Shown here: piece after piece, positions 1 to 8,759 of the stretch
How positions within the stretch are numbered: the first letter of the stretch is position 1
Layout of the letters: each line of letters begins with the position of its first letter
The notes under the pieces: generated by a model
Told to the model about the DNA's origin: nothing
The model's database searches: none
What the model saw: the letters and a program-made list of their open reading frames with translations, nothing else
Assembly (NCBI GenBank): GCA_030039695.1
Contig: JASHVB010000636.1
Location: 1-18,641, forward strand
From: Acetobacteraceae bacterium
GTDB taxonomy: Bacteria; Pseudomonadota; Alphaproteobacteria; Acetobacterales; Acetobacteraceae
Direction of reading: 5' to 3'
Length of the DNA stretch: 18,641 nt
Translations under genes and position numbers: made by a program

Positions 1-1
1 C

Positions 2-271
2 AACCCGTTCGGCGCGAAGTTGAACGCGATCTACAGCTCCGACATCGGGCATTTCGATGTGATCGACATGCGCGACCCGCTCCCCGAGGCGTACGAGCTC
101 GCCGAAGATGGCTTCCTCACGGAGGATGATTTCCGCGACTTCGTATTTGGTAATACCGTGCGGCTGTGGGGCACTCAGAATCCCCAGTTCTTCGAGGGCA
201 CGCGCGTCGCCAAGGAAGCGGCGGCGGTGCTGGCGGAGAACGCGCCGGGGCTGCGCGTCGCGGCGGAGTAA
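2..271 (+). CDS. Amidohydrolase-family protein, C-terminal fragment (5' end outside window)
   Basis: The frame is open from the window edge to TAA at 269-271, giving the last 89 residues of a longer protein. The segment YSSDIGHFDV matches the region of amidohydrolase_2-type TIM-barrel hydrolases that carries the last metal-binding or catalytic Asp. The following FGNTVRLWGTQNPQFFEGT stretch and the Ala-rich helix are typical of how these proteins end. Such enzymes hydrolyse or decarboxylate ring or ester substrates and often sit next to acyl-CoA catabolic genes, as here. The apparent TTG start at 20 is only an in-frame Leu codon. The substrate cannot be read from this fragment. Confidence 0.8.
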   Translation, partial: NPFGAKLNAIYSSDIGHFDVIDMRDPLPEAYELAEDGFLTEDDFRDFVFGNTVRLWGTQNPQFFEGTRVAKEAAAVLAENAPGLRVAAE

Positions 272-286
272 GCCGGTCTGGCTCGG

Positions 287-318
287 GCTGACGCGCGGTG
301 CCTGCGCCGCGCGTCAGC
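287..318. terminator. Bidirectional hairpin between convergent genes
   Basis: A perfect 12-bp inverted repeat (287-298 with 307-318, arms beginning GCTGACGCGCGG) encloses an 8-nt loop. It lies 15 nt past the amidohydrolase stop and contains the stop codon of the convergent DUF2905 gene. No T-tract follows on either strand, so factor-independent termination is inferred from position and stem strength only. Confidence 0.55.
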
Positions 319-526
319 GCCGGAGCAGCCAAAGGATCAGCGAAAAAACGATCGACACCAGAATGCTGGTGCCGAGCCATATGTGAACGCCCAGGCCGGG
401 GCGCTGCACATTGATATCACCCGGCAGCCGCCCAAGCGGCAGCCAACCGCCAAACCGCGTGATCCAGGGCCACAGCAGACCGAGAACCAGCAATGCCACA
501 CCGGCGGTGACAAGGAACTGACGCAT
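314..526 (-). CDS. DUF2905 family small membrane protein
   Basis: This 70-residue protein has two hydrophobic segments, about residues 4-24 and 50-67, around a short polar loop containing the family signature GRLPGDI followed by an N/V-rich strand. It ends in the usual Leu/Arg-rich LWLLRR. Length and layout match DUF2905 (PF11146), an inner-membrane family of unknown function found across Proteobacteria. The start at 526 is ATG; the upstream sequence has only a weak ribosome-binding site. The gene converges with the amidohydrolase gene and shares its terminator hairpin. It lies 179 nt downstream of the catabolic operon on the same strand and is probably transcribed separately. Confidence 0.85.
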   Translation of the reverse strand: MRQFLVTAGVALLVLGLLWPWITRFGGWLPLGRLPGDINVQRPGLGVHIWLGTSILVSIVFSLILWLLRR

Positions 527-576
527 GCCTGACAGTTGGGGCAGGTCCCGGCCGTCTCAAGCTCCTCCGGCGCCTG

Positions 577-593
577 GCCCGCCGGGGGCGGGC
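577..593. terminator. Possible GC hairpin downstream of the catabolic operon
   Basis: A 7-bp perfect stem (GCCCGCC with GGCGGGC) has a 3-nt loop. It lies in the 527-705 gap, about 110 nt beyond the stop of the DUF35 gene, which is the last gene of the minus-strand block. There is no T-run. In such GC-rich DNA the stem may be coincidental. Nothing else was recognised in this gap. Confidence 0.25.
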
Positions 594-705
594 GGGGCCG
601 CGGCCTGCAGCGACAGCGGAGGGATCCGCGTCCCATCAACGTGCACGCAGCAACCCCTCGGCCTGGGCGCGTCGCGGGCGCTGCCGCGAGGGAGAGGCTT
701 CGTGG

Positions 706-1124
706 TCACGCCAACCGCCACTGCACCAGCGTGAAGTCGGCGTGCGGTTCGAACACCGCCTCGACCGCCGCGCCAATCCTCACTTCCTGCTGAGGGTTGC
801 CGAGCAGGTTGCCAACCATGCGCACATTGCCGGCATGGGGGAGTTCGACGAGCACAACGAGATACGGCCCGTGTCCGTTCAACGCCGCAAGTACCGGATG
901 ATGCGGACGCTCATAGCTGTAGATGCGGCCTTTGCCTTCCACGTCCTCCCAGACGAGGTCGAACGAATGACAACGGTGGCAGATCCACTCCGGTCCCCAT
1001 TGCCAGGCACCGCAGCCACGGCATTTCTGGATGCGCAAGCGGCCGGCACGAGTCGCTTCCCAGTACGGCGCGGTGAGCAGATCGGCGGTGTTGGGTGCGG
1101 GCAGGCCTTCCGGCAGATAGGTGC

Positions 1125-1128
<4 letters not shown>
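706..1128 (-). CDS. DUF35 / Zn-ribbon OB-fold acyl-CoA-associated protein
   Basis: This 140-residue protein has a rubredoxin-like zinc ribbon with cysteines at 36, 39, 50 and 53 (CxxC-x10-CxxC), followed by an OB-fold (about 60-140). That is the arrangement of the DUF35 (OB_aCoA_assoc) family. These proteins partner thiolase-fold enzymes; ChsH2 with the aldolase Ltp2 in cholesterol side-chain degradation is the best-studied case, where the DUF35 part activates retro-aldol cleavage. The ATG at 1128 overlaps the TGA of the thiolase-fold gene as ATGA, so translation is probably coupled and a stoichiometric complex is likely. A longer open frame runs back to 1284, but it reads antisense-like residues inside the upstream gene and was not used. 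Confidence 0.88.
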
Positions 1129-2306
<1,178 letters not shown>

Positions 2307-2338
2307 TGCGTTCTATACCTCTCCCGTAGGGCGGAACT

Positions 2339-3571
2339 TCATCGGGTGCCACTCGGTAATTGATTGAACGGAAGGTCCTTGTCCACGCGCACGTCACCGG
2401 GCAGGCCCAGCACGCGCTCGGCGATGATGTTACGCAGGATCTCGTCGGTACCGCCCGCGATTCGCATGCCTGGCGCCGCGAGCAGCGAGTCCTGAAACAT
2501 CGCCTGCATCGGCGCGAGGTCCGGCTCCATCACGCCGCCCGCCATGCCAAGCAGGTCCATGCCGAACGAGGAAACCGACTGCTGCTTGCTGGCATTGACC
2601 AGCTTGAAGATGGAGTTCTCCGGCCCCGGCGTCTGACCGCGCGACAGCGCGGTGAGTACGCGAAACCGCGTGTAGGTCAGACCTGCGCTCTGCGCGTGCC
2701 ATTCAGCGATGCGTTCGCGCACCGATGGATCGGCGATGGCCGGACGGCCGTCGATTTCCAGCGCGCGCGCCAGCTCGATCAGGTCCTGCATGTCGGGGCG
2801 GCGGTTTTCGCTGGCGGCGAGGCGTTCGTTCATCAGCGTGGTGATCGCCACTTTCCAGCCAGCACCCGGCGCGCCGAGCCGCTGTGCGTCCGGCACGTGC
2901 AGGTCGGTGAAGAACACCTCATTGAAGTTGGACGCGCCCGACATCTGATGGATCGGCCGCACCTCGATGCCGGGCGACTTCATGTCGATGAAGAACGCCG
3001 TCAGGCCCGCGTGTTTCTGCACGTTCGGGTCGCTACGCGTCAGCAGCAGGCCGTAATCGGAATAGTGCGCGCCGGACGTCCAGATCTTCTGGCCGTTGAT
3101 CGTCCATGCATCGCCGCGCTTTTCCGCGCGTGTGCGCAGGCCACCGACGTCAGAACCGCCCGACGGTTCTGAGAACAACTGGCACCAGATCTCATCGCCG
3201 CGAAGCGCCGGATACACATAGCGCTGCAACTGATCCGGCTTGGCATAGGCGATCATCGTCGGGATGCACATCCCCAGGCCGATCAGGAAGATGTTTGGCG
3301 GCGTCTCGTAATTCGCCTCCTCCTGATTCCAGATGATCTGCTGCATCGGCGTACCGCCGCGGCCACCCCATTCTTTCGCCCAGGTAATACCGGCGAAACC
3401 GGCATCCGCCTTCTTGGCCTGCCAGGCCTTGGCGCGCGCGACATCCTCGGCATCCGTATCACCGTAGCGATGCGCGACGGAACGGCGCGTCTTGCGTGTC
3501 GCGTTCGCATCGAGGAAAGCGCGTGCCTCGGCGCGAAATGCCGCCTCTTCCCGGGTGTCGTCGAAGTCCAT
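2339..3571 (-). CDS. Acyl-CoA dehydrogenase, catalytic-type subunit (FadE26/ChsE-like)
   Basis: This 410-residue flavoprotein has the full ACAD fold: an N-terminal helical domain, a beta domain with FAD-contacting motifs QLFSEPSGGSDVGG (131-144) and IWTSGAHYSDYGLLL, and a C-terminal helical domain ending IAGGTDEILRNIIAERVLGLP. The medium-chain-type base (Glu in YEGT) is replaced by Gly in IAGGT. A Glu at 249 (LMNERLAAS) occupies the alternative base position used by long-chain, isovaleryl and steroid-type ACADs. The second ACAD gene ends 16 nt upstream, so the two probably form an alpha2beta2 enzyme that makes the enoyl-CoA for the downstream thiolase-fold protein. The start ATG has a good AAGGAA ribosome-binding site. 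Confidence 0.92.
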   Translation of the reverse strand: MDFDDTREEAAFRAEARAFLDANATRKTRRSVAHRYGDTDAEDVARAKAWQAKKADAGFAGITWAKEWGGRGGTPMQQIIWNQEEANYETPPNIFLIGLGMCIPTMIAYAKPDQLQRYVYPALRGDEIWCQLFSEPSGGSDVGGLRTRAEKRGDAWTINGQKIWTSGAHYSDYGLLLTRSDPNVQKHAGLTAFFIDMKSPGIEVRPIHQMSGASNFNEVFFTDLHVPDAQRLGAPGAGWKVAITTLMNERLAASENRRPDMQDLIELARALEIDGRPAIADPSVRERIAEWHAQSAGLTYTRFRVLTALSRGQTPGPENSIFKLVNASKQQSVSSFGMDLLGMAGGVMEPDLAPMQAMFQDSLLAAPGMRIAGGTDEILRNIIAERVLGLPGDVRVDKDLPFNQLPSGTR

Positions 3572-3587
3572 GGCGTTTCCTTCCGCG

Positions 3588-4700
3588 TTACGCTGTGTTG
3601 CGGGTTTCCAGTTCCGTCACCAGGCGATTCTTCCAATGCCGCTGGCTGCCCAGAACGAGGGCCAGATGCTTGGCGCGGCGATAGTACAAATGACAGTCGT
3701 AATCCCACGTGTAGCCGACACCGCCGTGCACCTGGATGTTTTCCTTCGCCGCAAAGAAGAATGCCTCGGATGCCGACACACGAGCGGTCGCCGCGGCCAG
3801 TGGCAGCTCGGCCGAGTCCGCCGACAATGCCCAGGCGCCGTAATAGGCGTTGGAGCGCGCAAGCTCGGTGGCGACATACACGTCTGCAAGCCGATGCTTG
3901 ATCGCCTGGAACGAGCCGATCGGCCGGCCGAAGGCGAAGCGGTCTTTTGCATAGGCCGTCGCCATCTCGAGCGCCGCCGTTGCGCCGCCCACCTGTTCGA
4001 ACGCGGTCAGGATCGCCGCGTGATCCAGTACCTGGCATATGGTGTTCCAGCCCTGGCGCGCTTCGCCCAACAACACCGCTGGCACCTGCACGAAATCGAT
4101 CTTCGCCTGGTCGCGGCTGGGATCGACGCTCGCCAGCGCGCTGCGTGTCACACCAGGCGCAGACAGATCAAGCAGCGCCAGCGACACGCCGGCGGCATCG
4201 CGTACCGCCACGACGGCAAGCTGCGCGACGGTTCCATCGGGCACCGGCCACTTTGTCCCGTTGACGCGGCCGTCGGCGAAGGTCGCTTGGATATTGGCCC
4301 CGCGCGGATCGCCGGCGCCTTCCGCCAGCGCGAGTGTTGCGATGATCTCGCCGCGTGCGAGCCTGGGCAGGTATTCGCGCTTCTGCGCCTCGCTGCCGGC
4401 GGCGAGGATTGCCTCGGCCGCAAGAGCGATGCTGGACGCGAACGGCACGGGCGCGAGTGCGCGGCCGAGCTCCTCGGCGAGAACACACAGCGCTTCGTAG
4501 CCGAGACCGGCGCCGTCGTAGGCTTCGGGGATCGCTGCGCCGAGCCAGCCCATGTCCGCCATGCTCCGCCATAGCGTGGCGTCGTACGGCGCCTTGCCTT
4601 CCAGCACGGCGCGCACAGCCTTCGGCGTGCAGTTCTCCCGCAAGAAGCGCTGCGCTTGCTCGCGTAACAGCTTGCTGTCTTCAGAGAAGTCGAAATTCAT
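3588..4700 (-). CDS. Acyl-CoA dehydrogenase, partner-type subunit
   Basis: This 370-residue ACAD-family protein has an N-terminal helical domain (FSEDSKLLREQ...), a shortened beta domain, and a C-terminal domain with FAD-binding signatures RFAFGRPIGSFQAIKHRLAD (254-273) and QVHGGVGYTWDYD (323-335). The usual base positions are empty: the helix aligned with the partner's Glu249 reads QVLDHAAILTA, and the tail has no YEGT motif. This suggests a FAD-contributing, non-base subunit of a heteromeric dehydrogenase, as in FadE28/FadE29-type pairs. The ATG at 4700 was chosen because FSEDSKLLREQAQRFL is the normal family N-terminus. The open frame continues to 5198, but only as a low-complexity Arg-rich shadow of the aminotransferase gene. 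The gap to that gene is 74 nt. Confidence 0.9.
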   Translation of the reverse strand: MNFDFSEDSKLLREQAQRFLRENCTPKAVRAVLEGKAPYDATLWRSMADMGWLGAAIPEAYDGAGLGYEALCVLAEELGRALAPVPFASSIALAAEAILAAGSEAQKREYLPRLARGEIIATLALAEGAGDPRGANIQATFADGRVNGTKWPVPDGTVAQLAVVAVRDAAGVSLALLDLSAPGVTRSALASVDPSRDQAKIDFVQVPAVLLGEARQGWNTICQVLDHAAILTAFEQVGGATAALEMATAYAKDRFAFGRPIGSFQAIKHRLADVYVATELARSNAYYGAWALSADSAELPLAAATARVSASEAFFFAAKENIQVHGGVGYTWDYDCHLYYRRAKHLALVLGSQRHWKNRLVTELETRNTA

Positions 4701-4774
4701 GCGCGCCTCGCCGGGAATCCGAACCCACGGATGATACCGGTCGGTAGCGTTCCGACAAGGGGCGTAGCGCGGCC

Positions 4775-5854
4775 CTAACCGCCCGGCCGATCGCCCAGCA
4801 GACGCGTCCAACCGAACGGGTCTCGCGCCGTCCCATACTGAATTCCGACGATCGTGTCGTACAGCTTCTGCGTCAGCGCGCCGGTCTTGCCGCCCCCGAT
4901 GACATAACGCTCGCCCTTGTATCCGAGCTCGCCCACCGGCGAGATCACGGCCGCGGTGCCGGTGCCCCACATCTCGAGCCGTCCCGCTTTCGCGGCTGCG
5001 ATCACGTCGTCGATAGCGATCGGCCGCTCCGACACGCGCATACCCCAGGCGCGCAGCAGCGTCAGCACCGAATCGCGCGTGATGCCGGCGAGGATGGCGC
5101 CGTTCAGCGGTGGCGTGATCACTTCGTCGTCGATCTTCAGCATGATGTTCATGGTGCCGACTTCGTCGAGGTAGCGGTGCTCGACGCCGTCCAGCCACAG
5201 CACCTGCGTATAGCCGGCGTGCTGCGCCTCCTCCGCCCCGAACAGACTGGCGGCATAGTTACCGGCAGTCTTGGCCGCGCCGAGACCGCCTTTCACCGCA
5301 CGCACATACTGATCCGATGCAAGAATACGTACCGGGTTCATGCCCTCCTTGTAGTAGGCGCCGACGGGACCCACGATGACGTAATAGAGATACGAACGCG
5401 ACGGATGCACGCCGAGGAACTTTTCGGTGGCGATCACGGTCGGGCGGACATAGAGCGATGTGCCCGGCAGTGACGGCACCCAGCGGTGATCGATCTCCAC
5501 CAGGGCGCGAATCGATTCCTCTATCATCGCCGGATCGATCTGCGGGATGCATAGGTAATGCGCCGAATTGTTGAGCCGTCGCGCATGATCCGACAGGCGA
5601 AACAAGCGGACGCGTCCGTCCTGGCCACGGAACGCTTTCATCCCGTCGAAGATTGCCTGGCCGTAATGCAGCACGCAGGTCGCCGGATCCAGCGTGAACG
5701 GACCGTACGGCACGATGCGCGGATCGTGCCAGCCGCGTCCCTCATCGTAATCCATCAGAAACATGTGGTCGGTGAAGACCCTGCCGAAGGCGAGGGTCTC
5801 GTCCGCGGGCGGCTGCTTGGGGTGCGCCGTGCGGGTGATGGCGATCTCGGTCAC
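4775..5854 (-). CDS. ilvE: Branched-chain amino acid aminotransferase
   Basis: This 359-residue fold-type IV PLP enzyme is of the long BCAT type (about 340-370 aa). It catalyses reversible transamination between Leu/Ile/Val and their 2-oxo acids with 2-oxoglutarate (EC 2.6.1.42) in the cytoplasm. Visible landmarks are HYGQAIFDGMKAFR near the N-terminus, the Schiff-base Lys195 in GGLGAAKTAGNYAAS, LDEVGTMN (229-236) and the phosphate-binding GTGTAAVISPVG (297-308). The only in-frame start before the upstream stop is GTG at 5854, with a weak GATGAGA upstream. As first recognised gene of the minus-strand block, it could feed branched 2-oxo acids toward acyl-CoAs for the dehydrogenases, or it may be a biosynthetic gene that merely lies upstream. 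Confidence 0.92.
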   Translation of the reverse strand: MTEIAITRTAHPKQPPADETLAFGRVFTDHMFLMDYDEGRGWHDPRIVPYGPFTLDPATCVLHYGQAIFDGMKAFRGQDGRVRLFRLSDHARRLNNSAHYLCIPQIDPAMIEESIRALVEIDHRWVPSLPGTSLYVRPTVIATEKFLGVHPSRSYLYYVIVGPVGAYYKEGMNPVRILASDQYVRAVKGGLGAAKTAGNYAASLFGAEEAQHAGYTQVLWLDGVEHRYLDEVGTMNIMLKIDDEVITPPLNGAILAGITRDSVLTLLRAWGMRVSERPIAIDDVIAAAKAGRLEMWGTGTAAVISPVGELGYKGERYVIGGGKTGALTQKLYDTIVGIQYGTARDPFGWTRLLGDRPGG

Positions 5855-5893
5855 TGCATTCTCATCGGTGGCGGTGGTTACGCGCCCCTCAGA

Positions 5894-6265
5894 CTACGCC
5901 GTTGCGGGGCTGACGTTAACCCGACGCGGCCATGCCAGCACGGCGACGGCGGCGAGACCGCCGGCATAGGCCGCGAGCGGTTTGCCCAGGATACCGCACA
6001 AATATGGCCTGCCCGGCTGGTCTGCGAGTCTCGGTGCGGGATCGGACCCGATCGCCAGGAACTTCGCCGCGGCGATGTCCGCTGTCATCGCAAGATGCGC
6101 CAGGGCTGTGGTCAGGATCGTCTCGATCCGCAGCACGGCTGCCTCGCGCCGTGCACATGCGGCCCACTCCTTGCGCATCTCCTCTTCCAGCCGCCACGCA
6201 ACCGTGGCGGAACCGCGTGTGCTCTGCTCGGTCTGACCAGGCGACGATGGCGGCTGGCGACCCAC
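5894..6265 (-). CDS. Hypothetical protein with C-terminal hydrophobic segment
   Basis: No family was recognised. The frame encodes up to 123 residues with GC-rich third positions consistent with coding. It has a charged helical N-terminal part (LEEEMRKEWAACARREAAVLRIE), a mid-region of alternating Ala/Leu helix, and a hydrophobic stretch near the end (AAYAGGLAAVAVLAW) that could be a membrane anchor. The start is uncertain: GTG at 6265 has no clear ribosome-binding site, and an internal ATG before RKEW is an alternative. It ends 39 nt before the aminotransferase on the same strand and may be the first gene of that operon. A chance open frame in GC-rich DNA cannot be excluded. Confidence 0.42.
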   Translation of the reverse strand: MGRQPPSSPGQTEQSTRGSATVAWRLEEEMRKEWAACARREAAVLRIETILTTALAHLAMTADIAAAKFLAIGSDPAPRLADQPGRPYLCGILGKPLAAYAGGLAAVAVLAWPRRVNVSPATA

Positions 6266-6417
6266 AGTCCGCTGACCACCCCAGCTGGCGTTCAGCGACG
6301 ACTTTCAGCGTGACCCAAACCAGCGCGCCGGCCGTGTTCGCGAGTTCCCCGCGGGCCTGTCGGCCGACCCGCCATGGACGAAAAACTTGTCCCGCGCGGG
6401 CATTCGATGAGGCAGCC

Positions 6418-6446
6418 GAAAAATTTCTTCACCTTTTTGTTGCGAG
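6418..6446. promoter_or_regulatory. AT-rich island in the divergent intergenic region
   Basis: The 255-nt gap 6266-6520 separates the minus-strand hypothetical gene from the plus-strand DsrE gene. It contains a clearly AT-rich run with A5, TTT and T5 tracts (around GAAAAATTTC and CACCTTTTTG), standing out from its GC-rich surroundings. It may be the core promoter or UP-like region of one of the two genes. No convincing -35/-10 pair could be assigned. Confidence 0.3.
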
Positions 6447-6520
6447 GACAGTACTGCGGCAGCAAGCTCGGGCCGTTGCTCGATCGGTCCTGGCGGGCGG
6501 TTCCGACACGGGAGGAGGCC

Positions 6521-6955
6521 ATGCGTCTCGTCACGCTGTTGCTCTGTGCTCTGCTGCTTGCAGTGCTGCCAGCCGCGGCGCGCGCCAAAGAGCACCGCCT
6601 GGTGATCCACGTCGACAGCGACCGCGCCGAAGTCATGACCGAGGCCCTGCACAACGCGACCAACGTCATCGGCGCTGAGCGCAAACAAGGTGACACGACG
6701 CGGGTCGAGATCGTGGCCAACGGGCCGGGCATCGCGATGCTCATCGGCGATCTGTCGCCGGTCAAAGATGAGATACGTCGCCTTCACGCGGAGTACCCGC
6801 AGGTCGTGTTGAGTGCCTGCGGCATCTCGCTTGCGCATACGGCGCAAGCGATGAAGCGAGATCTCAGCGTGCTACCCGAGGCGCGCGTCGTTCCATCCGG
6901 TGCGATGCGAATCATGGAACTCGAAGAACACGGTTGGTCTTACCTGAAGCCGTAA
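6521..6955 (+). CDS. Exported DsrE/DsrF-like protein
   Basis: This 144-residue protein starts at an ATG preceded by a perfect GGAGGAGG ribosome-binding site at 6511-6518; the open frame extends to 6374, but that extension lacks such a site. Residues 1-23 form a Sec signal peptide (Arg, Leu-rich core, cleavage after AARA). The mature part has the DsrE-like alpha/beta pattern: HRLVIHVDSD, then VEIVANGPGIAMLIG, then a Cys-containing strand QVVLSACGISLAHTAQAM. DsrE-fold proteins take part in sulfur relay or bind small ligands. Exported single-Cys members of this kind are common but biochemically uncharacterised. The gene appears monocistronic and converges on the coiled-coil gene at 7151. Confidence 0.85.
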   Translation: MRLVTLLLCALLLAVLPAAARAKEHRLVIHVDSDRAEVMTEALHNATNVIGAERKQGDTTRVEIVANGPGIAMLIGDLSPVKDEIRRLHAEYPQVVLSACGISLAHTAQAMKRDLSVLPEARVVPSGAMRIMELEEHGWSYLKP

Positions 6956-7066
6956 CGAGGCGCGTTCCAATCAGTTCGCACGAGAGGAAATCGGATGGCA
7001 CGCCAGCGCGGTGGTCCTGGCGCTTTGCTGCGGCGATATCCTCGAATTCGCTGGTTGCAGGCAGCC

Positions 7067-7145
<79 letters not shown>

Positions 7146-7150
7146 GCCGG

Positions 7151-7693
7151 TCACCCTAACAGCAATTGCCGCGCTTCCAGCGTGTGCCGCAGCAGCAGCA
7201 GCCCGTCACGGACCGCGGCCTCGTTTTGCAGCATCCAACGGTAATCCTGCGTCAGCATCTCCCGCAACGTCTCCGCCTGGCCCACCAGTTGCGTATCGAA
7301 GTCCCGCAACCGGCGCAGAGTATCGGCCTCCTCGCGGTATCGTTGCGTCATCCGGTCGTTCTCCGGCGCCGGCAGGGCGCGGATCGCGCCCTCTAATTGG
7401 CCGATGCCGGCGGAGAGTTCCTCGAGGGTCCGCGCATGGGCGACCGCGGTCGCGTCCGGCAAGGGATTTTCCCGCGTCGGCGGCGCCAGGAAGATGCGGC
7501 GGTAGCGGCTCAGCTCGGTTTCCACGCTCTTGCGTGCACTGCTGAGCATGACGCCGACATGCGAGCGGACCAGCAGATCATCCGCGCGCAGTTGGTTCTC
7601 CAGCCGATAAAAATTGTAACCCCAGCCATGGAACAGATTGATGGCAATCTGCTCCAGCCGATCGGCGTCATAAAATCCACCGGGTGGCGTCAT
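7151..7693 (-). CDS. Uncharacterised coiled-coil protein, partner of SPFH protein
   Basis: No known family was recognised. This 180-residue, soluble, charged, mostly helical protein has heptad-like Leu spacing from about residue 75 to the end (LEELSAGIGQLEGAIRAL; YREEADTLRRLRDFDTQL). A compact aromatic N-terminal segment (AINLFHGWGYNFYRLENQLRADDLLVR) looks like the most conserved part. The ATG at 7693 was chosen because GAGGG lies just before it and only one nucleotide separates it from the SPFH stop; a GTG at 7705 would instead overlap the upstream gene. The tight junction implies translational coupling, so it may be an adaptor for the SPFH oligomer. That role is inferred from position only. 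Confidence 0.8.
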   Translation of the reverse strand: MTPPGGFYDADRLEQIAINLFHGWGYNFYRLENQLRADDLLVRSHVGVMLSSARKSVETELSRYRRIFLAPPTRENPLPDATAVAHARTLEELSAGIGQLEGAIRALPAPENDRMTQRYREEADTLRRLRDFDTQLVGQAETLREMLTQDYRWMLQNEAAVRDGLLLLRHTLEARQLLLG

Positions 7694-7694
7694 G

Positions 7695-8597
7695 CTATCC
7701 CTCACGATCGGTAGACGGCGTTGCCCATGGCGAATTCGGCGCAGGCGTCTCAGGCGGATTGGCCTGCTGTGGCGTTCCGGCGCCGAGCTGCAGCGGGAAT
7801 GTGCCGAGCGTTCCGCCGCCGATGACGAACGGCGCCCCCACCGCGGCGTTGGGTGCCGACAACAGGCCCTGGTCCGCCATCTTCAGCGCGAGGTAATAGC
7901 GGATGGCCTCCTGCGCAGACAGACCGAGGGCCTGCAGCGAAATCAGTTCACGCATGCGCTCGTCTTTCGGCAGGACGAGAACCTTCAGGTCGTTCAACGT
8001 GATCCCATAGACGCGCAGGAAGTCGCTCAGGTGGCCCTTCACGGTCTCCAGCAACTGACCGATATGCTCGTTGATGCGTTCGAGCGGCGTTATCTGCACC
8101 ACTGCATTGATGGCTTGCTCGATCGCCGGGCCGGCATAGGCGGCGATCTCCTCGGTATCGATCACGACGCCGCTGAACGGGAGGTGCGTGGTCAGGTCCA
8201 GGGCGTCTTCCTTGCTGTCCACGTGGACGTAGTAATCCACTTGGTAGGAAACTTCCGCCATTTCCCGCGTGGTGGCGATACCTCGATTGCGCACCAGCAG
8301 CTTGGCACGGTTGACGTAGATCACCTCGTATTGCCAGGGCGACGCGCCGCTGAAGAAGCCCTGCACGAAGGCGCCGATGATCGGCTTGTCGGGCGTCACC
8401 AGCGCATACTGTCCCGTGTCGTACACGTTCAGCACAGCGCCACGCGACTTGAGCACGCAGAAATGGTTGCTCTCGACCGTCAGCAGCGATCCGGAGACGA
8501 TGCTTTCATCGGCGATCTTCACGGCGACATTCTTCATTCCGAGCAAATCGGTGCCGTTGCGGTTCAGCGCGGTGATGACCTGACGGGCGACAGCCAT
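7695..8597 (-). CDS. SPFH/band-7 domain protein (YdjI-like)
   Basis: This 300-residue protein has an SPFH-type domain from roughly residue 25 to 225, with the beta-rich opening LKSRGAVLNVYDTGQYALVTP, then YEVIYVNRAKLLVR and the helical VQITPLERINEHIGQLLETVKGHL region. The C-terminal tail is Gly/Pro-rich and low in complexity. There is no N-terminal membrane anchor, unlike flotillins, which fits the soluble YdjI/virion-core-like SPFH branch that assembles at membranes under stress. The ATG at 8597 has a strong AGGAGA ribosome-binding site 7 nt upstream. A CTTGAC element at 8656-8651 (minus strand) is a candidate -35, but its -10 partner is poor. It is followed immediately by the coiled-coil gene. 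Confidence 0.85.
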   Translation of the reverse strand: MAVARQVITALNRNGTDLLGMKNVAVKIADESIVSGSLLTVESNHFCVLKSRGAVLNVYDTGQYALVTPDKPIIGAFVQGFFSGASPWQYEVIYVNRAKLLVRNRGIATTREMAEVSYQVDYYVHVDSKEDALDLTTHLPFSGVVIDTEEIAAYAGPAIEQAINAVVQITPLERINEHIGQLLETVKGHLSDFLRVYGITLNDLKVLVLPKDERMRELISLQALGLSAQEAIRYYLALKMADQGLLSAPNAAVGAPFVIGGGTLGTFPLQLGAGTPQQANPPETPAPNSPWATPSTDREG

Positions 8598-8759
8598 GTT
8601 GGGATCTCCTGTGTGCCGGGCGCGGGAACGTGTTGACAGGCAAGGGGCGGGTCAAGCGTGCGCGGCGGAATGGTTGGCAGCGAATCTGCGCGAGTTGGCT
8701 GCAAGCGTATGGCGAGACCGGTTCCGTCACGGCTGGGGATGGGTGATTCCGAGGCCCGG

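Noticed and set aside
4701..5198. N-terminal extension of the second acyl-CoA dehydrogenase
   Set aside because: The extension is Arg-rich and lies inside the aminotransferase gene. The family N-terminus begins at ATG 4700.
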